Assembly: GCA_015501075.1 (NCBI GenBank)
Contig: JADNYJ010000002.1
Span: 1,302,001 to 1,366,000 of the forward strand
Length of the DNA: 64,000 nt
Direction of reading: 5' to 3'
From: Gymnopilus junonius
Taxonomy: Eukaryota; Basidiomycota; Agaricomycetes; Agaricales; Galerinaceae
In this document: piece after piece, positions 11,715 through 22,612 of the stretch
How the letters are laid out: each line of letters starts with the position of its first letter
How positions within the stretch are numbered: position 1 is the first letter of the stretch
Notes under the pieces: model-generated
Databases searched by the model: none
Told to the model about the DNA's origin: nothing
What the model saw: the letters and a program-made list of their open reading frames with translations, nothing else
Made by a program: the position numbers and the translations under genes

Positions 11715-12215
11715 TTATAGATTGGAAAATCCAATACACTTCCAGAAAACGGTCGTCTCGGAGTGCGAGACGATGTACTGAGGGATACTTTCAATTGCTT
11801 CCTGGATAAACCATTCTGGAAGCCAAAGGTGATCTTGCAGTTTCACTTTGTGTGTGGTTGTTGCAAGTTCCAAGAGCTCGCAGATATCTTGAACGTCATT
11901 GGTCTGCTTATGGCGAGCGTGCTCTTTCGGTGAAGCGCGATGTGTGAGCCGAGCTTGAATTTTGTGCAGCAAAATCGGGAAGAAAGGCATCACAGGAAGA
12001 CCAGAGGCAGGCGAATATACAATACGGTCGTGAGGAATGAAAGGAAGGTGTATCATTCCAGGAAGAAAAATATCAATGTGGCAAGACTTTTCAGGAGATG
12101 TCGAAATGATGTATGTCAAGACGAAGTATGAAGCGTGAGGATTGGAGGATGGTTTCTGGAGTGAGAAGCGAGTGTTTTTAGAGACCAGCAGGTTTTTTAT
12201 TTCCATTTGTTCCAT
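11715..12215 (-). pseudogene. 5'-truncated nucleotidyltransferase-fold family remnant
   Basis: The frame is open from 12362, but family resemblance starts only near 12215 (NLLVSKNTRFSLQ). It continues through SNPHASYFVLTY, CHIDIFLPGMIHLPFIP, LPVMPFFPILLHKIQ, NDVQDICELLELA and HLWLPEWF. I recognise this as the C-terminal half of a multicopy Agaricomycete family whose N-terminal half normally carries the nucleotidyltransferase G-S...DxD site. That half is missing: upstream sequence is unrelated and runs into the start of SHO1 on the other strand. It is probably a fragment left by a rearrangement. It could still be transcribed as a ~215-residue ORF, but catalysis is not expected. Confidence 0.5.
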
Positions 12216-12370
12216 TTCCTGGGTCAAGGCGGGCGCAGGAGAAAGGCAGTGCCAAGTCAAAAGTATAAGGGGAGTTGTTGAACGTGGATTAGCTAGCGTG
12301 AGAAAGTGCAAGTGCGCTGAATATCGCAAACTCGACCTTTTGCCCTCACAGCTTTCGTCCATTCCGTACT

Positions 12371-13619
12371 ATGCCTCCCCGCGGCAACGAAGGCCTGGAT
12401 TTCACCCCCATTCTTACTCACTATCTCTTTCTCTTCACCAGTTTCCTCGCCGTGGTCAGTAGCTGTCTCCTCTGTATTCTTTCGTTCATTTTATATCCAT
12501 TCGCAGGCCGGATGGTTCACCGCATTCATAGCCCAATGTATCGTCACTTCCACCAAGAGAGACGGTAATATTCACCCCAATCATCTCCCCTTTATTTCTA
12601 AACTCGATTCCATCAGGCGGTAGACCCGCAGTCGGATCCCTCTGGTTCGCCATCTTCCTCCAGCTCTTCCTGATCCTTGGCGTCCTCTATACCCTCGCAA
12701 CCGACTCAATATCGATGAATCGCTTCCAAATATCTGTCTTTGGTGCTGTTGCTATTGTTTTCGCCGTTGACGGCGTCACCACAGGCATCTTTGCCGCCAA
12801 TAGCGCTTTGAATGCCATGGGCGCAGGCTGGCTCATTCTCTCTATAGTCGACATCCTCTGGGTCCTCTATTTCACCTCTGAAGAGGACTCTCTTGCTTTC
12901 TACATCTTCAACCTGCTCGGAACAGGCGGTCTCACACCACCATCGCGTCGCCGTCGCACACGTACTCAGTCATCGGTGCACAATATGCAATCAGCAAACG
13001 GCTACCCCACAAACTACGGCTCTGGAGGCGGTATTGGCTCAAACGACGGATACGACTCTAAAATAGGAGGAGGCGCATACGGCAGTCCCAACCCAGCGCT
13101 TAGGACCCAGAACAGTTTCGGCGGTAGCTTGAACGACAACACACGAAGCATAGGAGGGGGCGGTGCTGGTAGCATCCACAACCAGCCTAGTATGGGAGGT
13201 CCAGGGTCTATTGGGGGTGCCGACAACGGCCCAAGCTCACCGCTCATGGCCGGAATCGGCGCTGGCAATAATTCGAATGCGGGATCTAACAACGACACTC
13301 AACCTCCACAGCCGAGCGAAATGCAGTATCAATACAAAGCCAAGGCTCTGTATGCCTGTATGTCCTTCTTTTGCTGTGCTATGTTTTAATCATTCATTAT
13401 TTTATTTTTTCAGACACTGCCAATCCTGACGATCCAAGTGAAATTTCGTTCACTAAAGGAGAAATTCTCGATATCATGGATAAGCAAGGAAAGTGGTGGC
13501 AAGCAAGAAAGGCGGATGGAACACAAGGAAGTAAGTCCTGTTTTCTTTTGCTGATACCCTTTGGTCACTGATTCCCATTCTTCGCAGTCGCACCATCCAA
13601 TTATCTACATATAATCTAA
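12371..13619 (+). CDS. SHO1: SHO1 osmosensor (four-TM, C-terminal SH3)
   Basis: Plasma-membrane adaptor of the HOG osmostress and filamentation MAPK pathways. Exons 12371-12454, 12507-12564, 12617-13357, 13414-13530 and 13588-13619 give 343 residues. Four hydrophobic segments fill the first ~150 residues (LTHYLFLFTSFLAV; AGWFTAFIAQCIV; WFAIFLQLFLILGVLYTLA and following; LILSIVDILWVLYF). Next comes a Gly/Ser/Asn-rich linker of ~150 residues. The SH3 domain reads KALYAYTANPDDPSEISF, then GEILDIMDKQGKWWQARK and IAPSNYL, with the conserved ALYxY, WW and PSNY residues. The SH3 domain is rebuilt across two introns. Architecture and length fit fungal Sho1. The start is the first ATG, and there is a compact 5' region. 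Confidence 0.95.
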
Positions 13620-14467
13620 AAATGAGCCATTCTCTGCTGAAAATCCTCAAGCATGAGCCTTAAGACCCTCTTCAATCCTTTGTCACTGTGATGGCTAGCT
13701 GTCCGGGACCTCCTGAATCACACACCATCTCATCGATCTGACATCATGACAACAACAATCCAATTGCTTACGACCTTGCTATGCATGTTTCCCTTTTCTT
13801 TTCCGACGCTTCGACTTCCTTCCGGGCTATCATGCATGACTTAATTTACATGGAAACAAGTGGAGACAACGTGCAAAATATACATCGCAAGCCTACCTTT
13901 TCAACTTGTGTACAGACCGCAGAGTATTCCTCAAAACATCTTGCATATGTTCTTGGATGTGTCTTATCTTGTATCCATACTATTTTATTACTTACTTGTA
14001 CGGCCTTTAGTCACTTCCTTTGCCTTGCCTTATCTACCTAAGTTGTTCAATCATGAAGTTGGAAATTCGCCAACACATGTTCCGAAATATCAGTCCACAG
14101 AAGATAGATATAAATATATTATTTATGCTTTGCTATACTGTTGCTACACTGGATCAAAAAAGGAAGAGAAATGATTGTATATATGGATGCGATTTGTGTG
14201 TCTTGGAGGATGCGGATATAGGCATATTGTCCAGGAGGCCGAGGGGTGTTTACGACCTGTTGAAGGGGTTGAAAGGTTGAATTCATGTACTGACATATCT
14301 ACGGAACCCTTGGGTGAAGGCTTCCCCAAGGGCATAAGCGGGCAACGAAAGGGAACAGAGAAAGAAAGAGACCAGGAGACGAATCCAAGAAAGATCAGGG
14401 GGGATAAATTCAAAGCGAGGGCGAGGCAATATTTCACTCATCGTTGCGTCAGAGTCATAGGGATCCA
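13620..14467. other. convergent intergenic region
   Basis: 848 bp between the 3' ends of SHO1 and the RING ligase gene. It holds 3' UTR sequence and AT-rich runs near 14100. Several ORFs of about 60-100 codons cross it in different frames without family resemblance or codon pattern, so I treat it as noncoding. Confidence 0.45.
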
Positions 14468-16612
14468 TCACCGACGTCGAGCACCCCCGCCTCCACTGCC
14501 AAGCACGACAAGTTTGTTAGCCCGCTTCCTACGACCGCCTCCGCCATTCCTCTGTTCAAGTTCGTGCCACGCAACGTCGATATCCCATTCGTCCTCGATC
14601 TGTTGCTGTGACCTCGCAGAGCGCTGAGAGTTCAATCCCGGACGACCAGGAGAAGGGGAATGCAATGCAGACGCAAAGCTCCGAGCGCCCCATGCACCGG
14701 AAGCCGTAGGCTGGGGACTTGGTTGCGCATGAGAAGTTGAGTCTCTCTTATCGTCTTCCGCGGATAAGTCTGGAACCTGTGCGACCATCCCAGTAGACGA
14801 CCAAGAAGACAAGTTCACGTTCTCCCTCTCCCTCTCTTCCGCTCGAGCCTTGGCTCTGTCTTCCTTCTTCCCTTTCTCCTTCCTCCTTGCCGTGCGCATC
14901 CTCAGAGGACCTTCAAAGTTCTTCAAACCTTCCGCACCCACTACACCCCCAGATCCGCCTCCACGAATACGACGTCCGCTCCTTCCGGCATATGTGCAAG
15001 ATACTTGCACCGCTTCCTCAGATCATCATTGACAGTGCTCTCCGTTGCCGACTCCACCCGGACTGTGATAGTATCCGGGAATGAGGAGTAGCTATTAAAG
15101 TGAGATAGCAGAATCCTGATGTCTAAAGGATGAAGGAACAAGGGAAGGCCAGAGGCAGCTTGGTAATAGTAGTAGGTGGATGTGGATGGCGGAGGAGGGT
15201 TGAGGTTCTTTCGTTGACGAGGTTGATTGCGACTCTGTGAAGGAGGACGGGAACTACTTTGAGCCGTTGATTGCACTACAGAGACGGGTGTATGATTCCT
15301 CGAACGCGAAGCAAGGAATTCCTGAGGAATGTCAGAGGACGATATAGGCTGTGAATAGGCCTCTTCTTCAGCCTTCTTCCGTTGGGAGTGAAAGGCCACT
15401 CGGTCATCGATCTCCTGCTGATCACGCTGGGTTTTCTCAACTTGCTCTCTGAGGGCGGGAGTTTCTAAGGCTGAAGCCTTGGCAATCTGTTCCCTGACCT
15501 TGTGATCTGCACCATCGACGAACATGACTCCAAGAGGGTCGTTCATTGATGAAAGAGTGCGCCTCTCAGCTGCAAGTTCGTTTAAATCCTTCGCAAGGTT
15601 GTCGATAAGGTAGGCAGGAGTAGCAAGCATGAATTTGGCGAAAGCGAAAACATCATGGAGGAAATGAAAAGGAGCTTGATGAGGTGGAAGAAGATCGGAC
15701 GGCCAGGTTGAGGAACGAGGTAAAGCCAGGGTCGTTATCTGAGGGCGTTGAACAAGTCTCATACGCAGCATGGATCCAGCGCGAGGAGTAGCAGTGTCAA
15801 ATGCATTATCCAAAGTAACAGAAGAAGAAGAACCCTCGACTTGTCCTGCATCCGCTTCATCTTCTGTCGGGACAGGACCATCATACCACTTGACGCTCTT
15901 GAGCTGTCTCTCGTTGACGGAATCGAAGCAAATCGGACAGCGGGCCCACTTGTTAGTTGACGTGCTCAGATAGTGTAAAATACAGGGAAAGCAGAAAACC
16001 TATCAGAAAAAGTAAGAAAGAAGGGAAGGATTGACAGAAAATGATGGGGAAGGAAACTGACATGTCCACACTTCGTCATGCGAGGTGCGGTAGGAGGAGA
16101 GAGGCAGATCGGGCAACTGGTGTAGCCCTCTTGCTGTGCAGACAGCTCACCAGTAGCTGCAGCGGTCGCCAGCGCCGATGAACGGGGGATGATAATCTGG
16201 AGAATGTCCTGCCATTGAAAAAAGCTGCAATTTTAGAGAAATATGAGAGACCGTGTTTTAAAAAATACAACTCGTGCCAATGACCACTTACATATCCGGA
16301 TCTGCAAAATGAACAGTATAGTCTCCTGTAGGGTTCATAACGAACCGATACTGAGCATTCACAAACCCTAGATACCAGCAGCGGTTAAGAAGAGCTTCAA
16401 GATAAGATGAAAATGCACTCACGCTCCTTATTCCAAACACCCTGAACGTTGCCGGTCTTCCTGCTTCTCCTGGGTAGGCTGGAGAGGGGCCGTGTCTGCC
16501 TAGGAGGCAAAGTGAAATTGAGCAGGTCGTTCACATTGACGGGATGATTGGCAGGCATCTTGGACAGACGTTTGGGGGTGGGAGGCTTTACAGACGACGG
16601 AGGGGTGGTCAT
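14468..16612 (-). CDS. MAG2: RNF10/MAG2-type RING E3 ubiquitin ligase, with one frameshift
   Basis: E3 ligase of the RNF10/Mag2 family, which ubiquitylates ribosomal small-subunit proteins on stalled initiation complexes. Exons: 16612-16423, then ones encoding RFVNAQYRFVMNPTGDYTVH, IFFQWQDILQIIIPRSS, the RING and a long last exon. The RING is CPICLSPPTAPRMTKCGHVF, then C-x2-C at FCFPC and a final C-x2-C at ARCPICF; introns near 16320-16240 and 16080-16010 fall around it. The C-terminal half has the family stretch HMPEGADVVFVEADL, then needs a one-base shift to continue as GVVGAEGLKNFEGPL and the basic coiled tail (RRKEKGKKEDRAKARAEE). The shift lies in a run of five C (plus strand) at 14946-14950; as written, translation stops at 14941. 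Either a real deletion or a base-calling error. Confidence 0.85.
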
Positions 16613-16757
16613 TTGGAGGATGAGAAAAGTAACCCTGCCAGTGAGAAGGGCGACCTCCACTGGTGAGGGTGGAAGTCAGATTCCGCTCGGAGATCAGACA
16701 TATGTCATGACTCAAGTCCAGGCACGTGCGCTACCGAACTCTTCAGCGCACTCCATC
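16613..16757. promoter_or_regulatory. bidirectional promoter MAG2/WBP11
   Basis: Only 145 bp separate the two divergent ATGs, so one short region must serve both. No TATA box is evident. Confidence 0.5.
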
Positions 16758-18509
16758 ATGGGCAAGAACCTCAATCCAGCCGATGCCTTTCGTCAGTATT
16801 CATCTTCATCTGCGTCCATACACCTTCATTCATCCCTTTGTTCCAGGCAAAGCGCAGCGAAAGAAGGAGCTCAAAAAGGCACCGTCTTCCCTCTGTCGCA
16901 CCTACTCGTCCTAACCATCCTTTTGCAGTAGAACAAGACAGAGCGTTCAAAAGCGCGTGATTTTGCTCTGGTGAAGAAAGACACATCAGGTATTTAGGCC
17001 CCCAAACAGCAGCATCAATTTATTCACCGCCTACCCCGCACAGAACTTGAAACTGCAATCAAGGAATTCGAAGAGAGCCGCGCAGATCCGGCTAAACTCG
17101 CAGAGCTAAAGGCTGAATTAGAGAAGATCAACAGGAAGAAAGCCGAGTATGTCGAAGAGCACCCAGAGATGCGGAAGGTCGTATACAGGCGGCGGAAGCA
17201 AGGAGAGCCAGAACCAGAATTGCCAACGAAAAAGCGCAATCTATTCAAGAAGAATGGCCTCCCTCGACATCCTGAACGCAGTATCTACTACGACCGGGTC
17301 ATGAATCCCTATGGTGTCGCTCCGCCAGGCATGCCCTATGTAGAGCGACGTGAGTTCTGGCTTTGAATATTATAACCACTCCTTAACTAAGGTGCTCTTT
17401 TTAGCCTTACTGCCTGGCGAAGTTGACAGCGATGCGGAAATGGAAGGTCAGTAGCTCTACTGCAGTGCAAGTTTATTGCTTAACATTTGTCCAGATGGAA
17501 GCGACGACGATGTTCCCTTACCATCCGACCTTCCTCCTGGGACTGAACTCATCACCAGTGATGATGAAATTACAATGCCTGATGGCCCTCCTCCAGGCAA
17601 AGAAGGTTCGTATTAACATTCAGGATACCAATTACTGTACTAAGATAGACTTTGGCAGAGGGACCAGCCAACCCTCCATTACCTTCCGGCGGTGAAGTGC
17701 CACCACCTTTACCGCCTAATTTACCTCCCAATATGCAATCCACTCCTTTACCTCCGCCTCCACCTCCGGGATTCCCAAATGCGAGCACTGTTGTGCCTCC
17801 CCCGCCTTTTCCCCCTGCTGGTTTTCTTGCTGGCCCGCCTATGCATATCCCACCACCGCCTCCTGGAGCTCCATGGCCTACAGGCTGGATGGGCGGTGCT
17901 CCTCCACCTCCTCCAAGCTTCCCATCTTTCCCTCCTTTCCCTCCCAATGCATTCCCTCCACCACCACCGAAATTTTTGCCTCGCCAGCAGAGCGCCTCCT
18001 CTATGCAAGATCCTCTGTCCTCTATACCACACCAAACCTTCCAGGCCCACCGTGCCAGTCAGTTAGCACCTCCGCATCCATCTCTGCCACCGCCACCTGC
18101 GCAAAGCGGAATATCGACCCTTCCTCCTAACCCTTCACTACCTCCAAAGCCGACAACTGTGGCTGAAATGGCTGCAGCGACAGTATCTGCCGAACCACAG
18201 CTTCGAGATTTCAAAAAAGAAGCGACGGCTTTCGTGCCTACCGCGGTCAAGCGCAAAAAAGCTGCCACTGCTGCCATTGACAATGCATCCTCCAAAATCA
18301 ATGCTGCGCCATTACTTGAGCCCTCAGTTTCCTCAGCTGATGGTGAACAAGATGTCGAGGTTGGGCCTGCTCGACCTGACCTAGTCAGCGCTTTGAAAAA
18401 TCAATTTGGATCCGTCCCAGCAAAACCTGCTCCCGTTCCTGCTACAAATCCCATGAGTGACTATGACAAGTTTCTAGAGGAAATGGGTGATATTTTAGGG
18501 CCCAATTAA
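16758..18509 (+). CDS. WBP11: WBP11-like splicing factor
   Basis: Nuclear spliceosome-associated protein that binds WW domains and PP1. Exons 16758-16791, 16847-16878, 16932-16989, 17044-17349, 17405-17446, 17495-17605 and 17659-18509 give 477 residues. The N-terminus MGKNLNPADAF, then KAQRKKELKKNKTER, is the hallmark of the family, followed by KINRKKAEYVEEHPEMRK and ERSIYYDRVMNPYGVAPPGM. The middle is a long Pro-rich part with PPLPPNLPPNM and repeated PPPPPP blocks. The C-terminus SDYDKFLEEMGDIL is the conserved end of fungal orthologues. The second intron (16879-16931) only works with a GC donor. The first four introns lie in the first ~600 nt; the Pro-rich part is in one exon. Confidence 0.92.
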
Positions 18510-19015
18510 TTGTTAATGTTACAGCTCTAGGTTATGCATACTATATCTAGCTCTGAAAAGGCAATGAAAAATGCGAAAAGATTTTGTGTTCCAGCCCTGG
18601 AATTTTTGTGGAATTTTTTTCAATTACTACTTCGGAATCTATATGTTCTTTTCTGAAGTTGTACAAGAGCAAGAGAATTTCCTTGTGCAGACTTTCGACG
18701 TTATCTTTTGCATTTTCCTCTGGGTGGCTTTCCTGAGTCGGAAATTACCTGCATGCTTATTGCCCGCTGAAGCTGGGTTCGTCTTGCAACCGTCACCCAG
18801 TAGAGTATCATCTCAGTCTACTGCATAATTCTAGTACTTACAGGCTTTACAGTAAATCTAACCAAATAACCCTACTTATCTTATTGAATATTCCAATGAC
18901 GCGGTATGTCACGGACGGTCAACGCGGTCTCATGACTCATCGGAAGGGTCGGACCGGGGTCGAAGCCGAATAAAGTAACTGGGAGGCAGTCTCTTTCTTC
19001 TGTACTTTATTGCCC
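18510..19015. other. intergenic region
   Basis: 506 bp between two head-to-tail plus-strand genes. It should hold the WBP11 3' UTR and the F-box gene promoter. An 85-codon ORF at 18571 has no recognisable similarity. Confidence 0.45.
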
Positions 19016-20379
19016 ATGAGCTCGACGGACACAGTCATTCTTCTTCGTCCAAGACCGTATGAAAAACTCTCCGGAACATTACTGCTCCTTCCATTACTAC
19101 CTAAGCCAAAACCTTTGAAGGCCCTTCCCTATGAAGTGTGGACAGAGATCTTAACTTTCGCATTTACCCCAGTACAGACGAAACACACCCCAAGTGCGTG
19201 GGCATGGTCTTTCGCAGCGACATGCAAAACCTTCAGTGCAAGTTCGTTATTTCTGGTACATTCATAGCATGCTGATAATTGCCACTGCACGTTTTACCAC
19301 AGGAAATTGCACTTCCTCTCCTCTATGCGTCTATTCGAATTTCAAAGATAGAAAAGCTCGAATCATTCTACCAGCGGCTTTACCTTGCTGACCAAAAGTG
19401 GGATTCAATCAGGAGAATACCCTATTCCACCCCTGGCCGATGGGTGCAAAGTCTGGATATTACAGATTTGGTATTTGAAGGACAAACGCAAGCCCTACGG
19501 CTCGACTCCCTTCTCACTCAAATATTCCCTTTAGTTCCTTTTCTCTCGACACTCTCCGCTAATCCCTCTTTTATTTTGAGCCGACGGGCCCTGTCATCCT
19601 TGGCTGAGAGAGAAGGATCTGTTAACCTTCGCTCCTTGTCCGGCATCAGTTACATACCACCTCCGAGTCCCATGCCAGATGAAGATCCTTTTGTGAACCT
19701 ACTCAGAAATTGTACAAATCTTGAGATTTTGGTCATCGTAGGTCAAGGGCTAGACCCTACGGAGCTCGAAATCGACCTGGGAGGTGTTGACATGCCCTCG
19801 CTCACGACGTTCACACCACTTTACTTGCCCAAATTACGTATCTTATCACTCCTTTCTATGCATTCTTCGCCACTCATGCTCGCCCTTCTTCACTCGCCTC
19901 TTTCGAGTCTTAAGAAGCTCACAGTTACCCCGTACCACGATATCCCATACCCCACATCCCTTGTATCACAGTTTATTGCCGCTCATGGTCTCACACTCTC
20001 TTCCTTGATATTATTTACCCCCAAATCCTGGCCAACCAGGCTACGGCCTTCTCCCACTAATCTCCTAGAATCTGCTCCTAACCTAAATCACCTTTCTCTA
20101 GAGAGCCCGTTACCTAGTCTTACTCTCACCCAAAAGCATGGCCTCAGGATCCTCTCTATCCCGCGACCGACCTCTGAATTTTGGACAATTTTTGAACGAC
20201 TTCTATCTTTGCTTCCCGACCTTGCTGTCCTACGTGCTAGGGATGTTCATTGGCTAAAGAAAGGGATTTCGAGCATGGCTCAGGAAGCGGGTATACAAGG
20301 AGAGATGCGACTATGGAAAAGGCGCCTTGAACGACGAAGGGTCAGGCTGCTTGATGCTGATTGGCGTGAACACGAGTAA
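19016..20379 (+). CDS. F-box-like protein
   Basis: Probable substrate adaptor of an SCF ubiquitin ligase. Exons 19016-19255 and 19303-20379 (47-nt intron, phase 0) encode 438 residues. A short F-box-like motif sits near residue 40: LKALPYEVWTEILTFAF, followed after ~20 residues by WSFAATCKTFSA, which matches the LP.E....I......L....VCK pattern of basidiomycete F-box proteins. The rest is rich in spaced leucines (NLEILVIVGQG, LPKLRILSLLSM, LTLSSLILF, NLNHLSLES), suggesting leucine-rich-repeat-like solenoid units that bind the substrate. The C-terminus is strongly basic (WKRRLERRRVRLL). The intron choice is supported by continuity LFL-EIALPLLYASI. Target unknown. Confidence 0.7.
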
Positions 20380-21157
20380 TGATTTATTATTGACTTTCTT
20401 TGTTTCCTCATTTTTTGCTGTCCACTTGTAGGTTTGCTTAGCCTTTTTATACCTCTGTATATCTATCTCTGACTGGCACATTACCTACCCGTTAACTATC
20501 TTCATCAATCTCCCTTACAGTTGCTATGTTGTAAATACATTCAAATACACAACCGTGACCCCGCTCTGTCTCCCGACCATTTCTTTCCCTGTTAACATTT
20601 AACACCTTCACTTCTGACTGCTTCTTGGATACTTAAGCAGCCTTCGTAATTATGTCCGCGCCGAATTCGAAGGTCCTAGTTCGTCGCGGCCATTTTCACC
20701 CGATTGGAGAAGACAATAGCAAAGTGAGGGCCAAGCCGACATCCCTTAGACTCTCAGCTCGAGGCGATTCAAAAGATAAGACTACAGTAACTCTACGAAG
20801 TAGCCCTGGCCAGGTGTAAACCAGTGCCTTCATTCCATGCCGTCTGCCCCTCCACTGGGATTACGTTTGTACCTCCAACTTGTTGATCGAAACCTTTTCC
20901 ACACTTTCTAGTTTCTACCCAGACAGAGCTCTAACAGGGACATATCGCATCTCGGCTTTACATGGATCCATTTCCATGTTTTTCCACAATCTGAGTACGA
21001 GTATTTCCGATATCCTGGGAGTTGGTTGGGTTCCCGGAGGTGACTCGACCACTGATTGATCATAACCCCGTCCTAGGTCCCCTGAGAGATACCCACATAT
21101 ATGTGAAACTACATTATCGAAGCAAAAAGCAGGCTTTTCATCTTCTCCGAGTCTGGA
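20380..21157. other. intergenic region with a possible micro-ORF
   Basis: 778 bp between the F-box gene and the PhzF-like gene. Apart from the 56-codon ORF listed separately I see no element. AT-rich stretches after 20380 look like 3' UTR. Confidence 0.4.
20652..20819 (+). CDS. possible small protein, 55 residues, unknown
   Basis: An ATG-initiated frame of 56 codons, too short for most gene finders. It starts MSAPNSKVLVRRGHFHPIG and is rich in basic residues and Ser/Thr. The sequence CAG-GTGTAAAC at its end could instead be a splice donor, making this the first exon of a longer transcript. No homology is recognised and it may be chance. Confidence 0.2.
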   Translation: MSAPNSKVLVRRGHFHPIGEDNSKVRAKPTSLRLSARGDSKDKTTVTLRSSPGQV

Positions 21158-22176
21158 ATGTCCCCAGTCACTGCACCGTATTATCTTGTAACAGCCTTCA
21201 GCACGTCGCCCTTCGGCGGAAACCCAGCTGCACTGGTCTTTCTGGAACCCTCCTCCATTCCTTTCGAGGAACTCGGCAAAATAGCTCAGAATCTAAACCA
21301 GCCTGTGATCACATTTGTCTCCCCGGCATCTCTTCCTTCAGACGATGATAAAATCGAAGTGCGTAACATTCGATTTTCCGCACCCGTAGGTAAGGAAATC
21401 CCAATCTGCGGACACGGGACTCTCGCCGCTGGCCAAGTGATGTTCGGGATGCCTGAAATTGTGGCAAGAGGCGTGCACACTATTATGTTCAAGACTTCCA
21501 GAGGAGAAACACTGACAGCAGTCAAATTGGATGATGGATTCGTTCAAATTCGCCTCCCTGCCGCTATACCTGGCAGTGTCTCCGATGAAGATAAGGCCAA
21601 GTTGAAACCTTTTATTGACAAGGCATTCGGGAGGGATGTCGCAATTCAAGACATAAAAAATGGAGGAAAGATATATCCCGTTTGTAAGTCTCCTTAATTC
21701 TAAACTGCAACAAAACACCTTCAAGAAGACTGAAATTTCTGATATAGATGTGATGATAGAGCTGGATGAAAAAGAGGATCTTGCTGGGTCCATTGTTGAT
21801 GCAAAGGAACTGGTATGAGACTTTTTACTTTCGTACTCACTAGCTAATGCTAACCTGCTGAAATGAGCTTAATACTGGCTTTATTGTCCATGTCTTTACG
21901 ACCTCTTCACCAGATCCTGAAGCTACCTTTGTTTCGCGCATGTTTTCTCCTGTAATGATAGGATCACCGCATGAAGACCATGTTTGTAGCTCGGCTCATA
22001 GTATTCTGGCTCCTCATTGGTACGCGAAGCGTGGTATAGCATCCGGAGAGGAAGTAAAAGCCAAGATGGTTAGTTCGCGAGGAGGAGAATTGAGAATTTT
22101 TTTGGATGAGGCTGAGGGCATGGTGAAGCTCGGTGGACAGGCCCGTATCCTTGCCACTGGACAGCTATATATGTAG
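21158..22176 (+). CDS. PhzF-family isomerase/epimerase-like protein
   Basis: PhzF-like proteins have a diaminopimelate-epimerase fold and isomerise small metabolites; the substrate here is unknown. Exons 21158-21683, 21748-21812 and 21868-22176 give 299 residues. Family signatures: VTAFSTSPFGGNPAALVFL at the N-terminus (GNPAAV-type motif, where the catalytic Glu normally follows further on), IRFSAPVGKEIPICGHGTLA (the second lobe's GHxT motif) and SPHEDHVCSSAHSILAPHW near the C-terminus (the GxxEDPVTGSAH-type motif, here with HEDHVCSSAH). The last motif deviates from the usual P-V-T-G; the catalytic acid near the N-terminus is replaced by LNQPVITF (commonly sE.AFv). That missing glutamate suggests altered or lost isomerase activity. 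Confidence 0.8.
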
Positions 22177-22612
22177 GTCAAGTGGATTCAATTCGATACC
22201 AACCTGCCAAGGATATAGAATTGTTAGTATATCCTTGCATTGTGCAATGTTAAGATGGATGTTAAACTGACAACTTATTCTGACAGCAATCCGATTTTGA
22301 GTTTCCGTCTGACGCGCCACATTAATCATATTTACTTCCGCTCATAAACAATAACTCGACACCCTCATTATCTAGGATATCTCTGTCAGCTATCTGACTT
22401 GACCATACATAATTCTTACCAGATGGACTAATTATAATGTGACCGTGCAGGCCCTTCGATGGGCGTTCGCTGATATGGGCTAGTGGTGGATGTCTACCTC
22501 TATATATTATTATATATGACCAGTAATGACGGTATACCTCTGGCCCTGCCAGTATTTTCTTTCCTCCACAAATTAACCCCTTCAAGGATCATCCAGAACA
22601 TTGTGGACTCTG
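22177..22612. promoter_or_regulatory. intergenic region with TATA-like box
   Basis: 436 bp upstream of the kinase-like gene. A strong TATA-like run (ctatatattattatatatg) lies near 22499-22518, about 95-115 bp before the ATG at 22613. This is the clearest core-promoter candidate in the left part of the window. Confidence 0.4.

Noticed and set aside
13781..14280. Several ORFs of 85-105 codons between SHO1 and the RING ligase
   Set aside because: Overlap each other in different frames, with no family match or consistent codon use.
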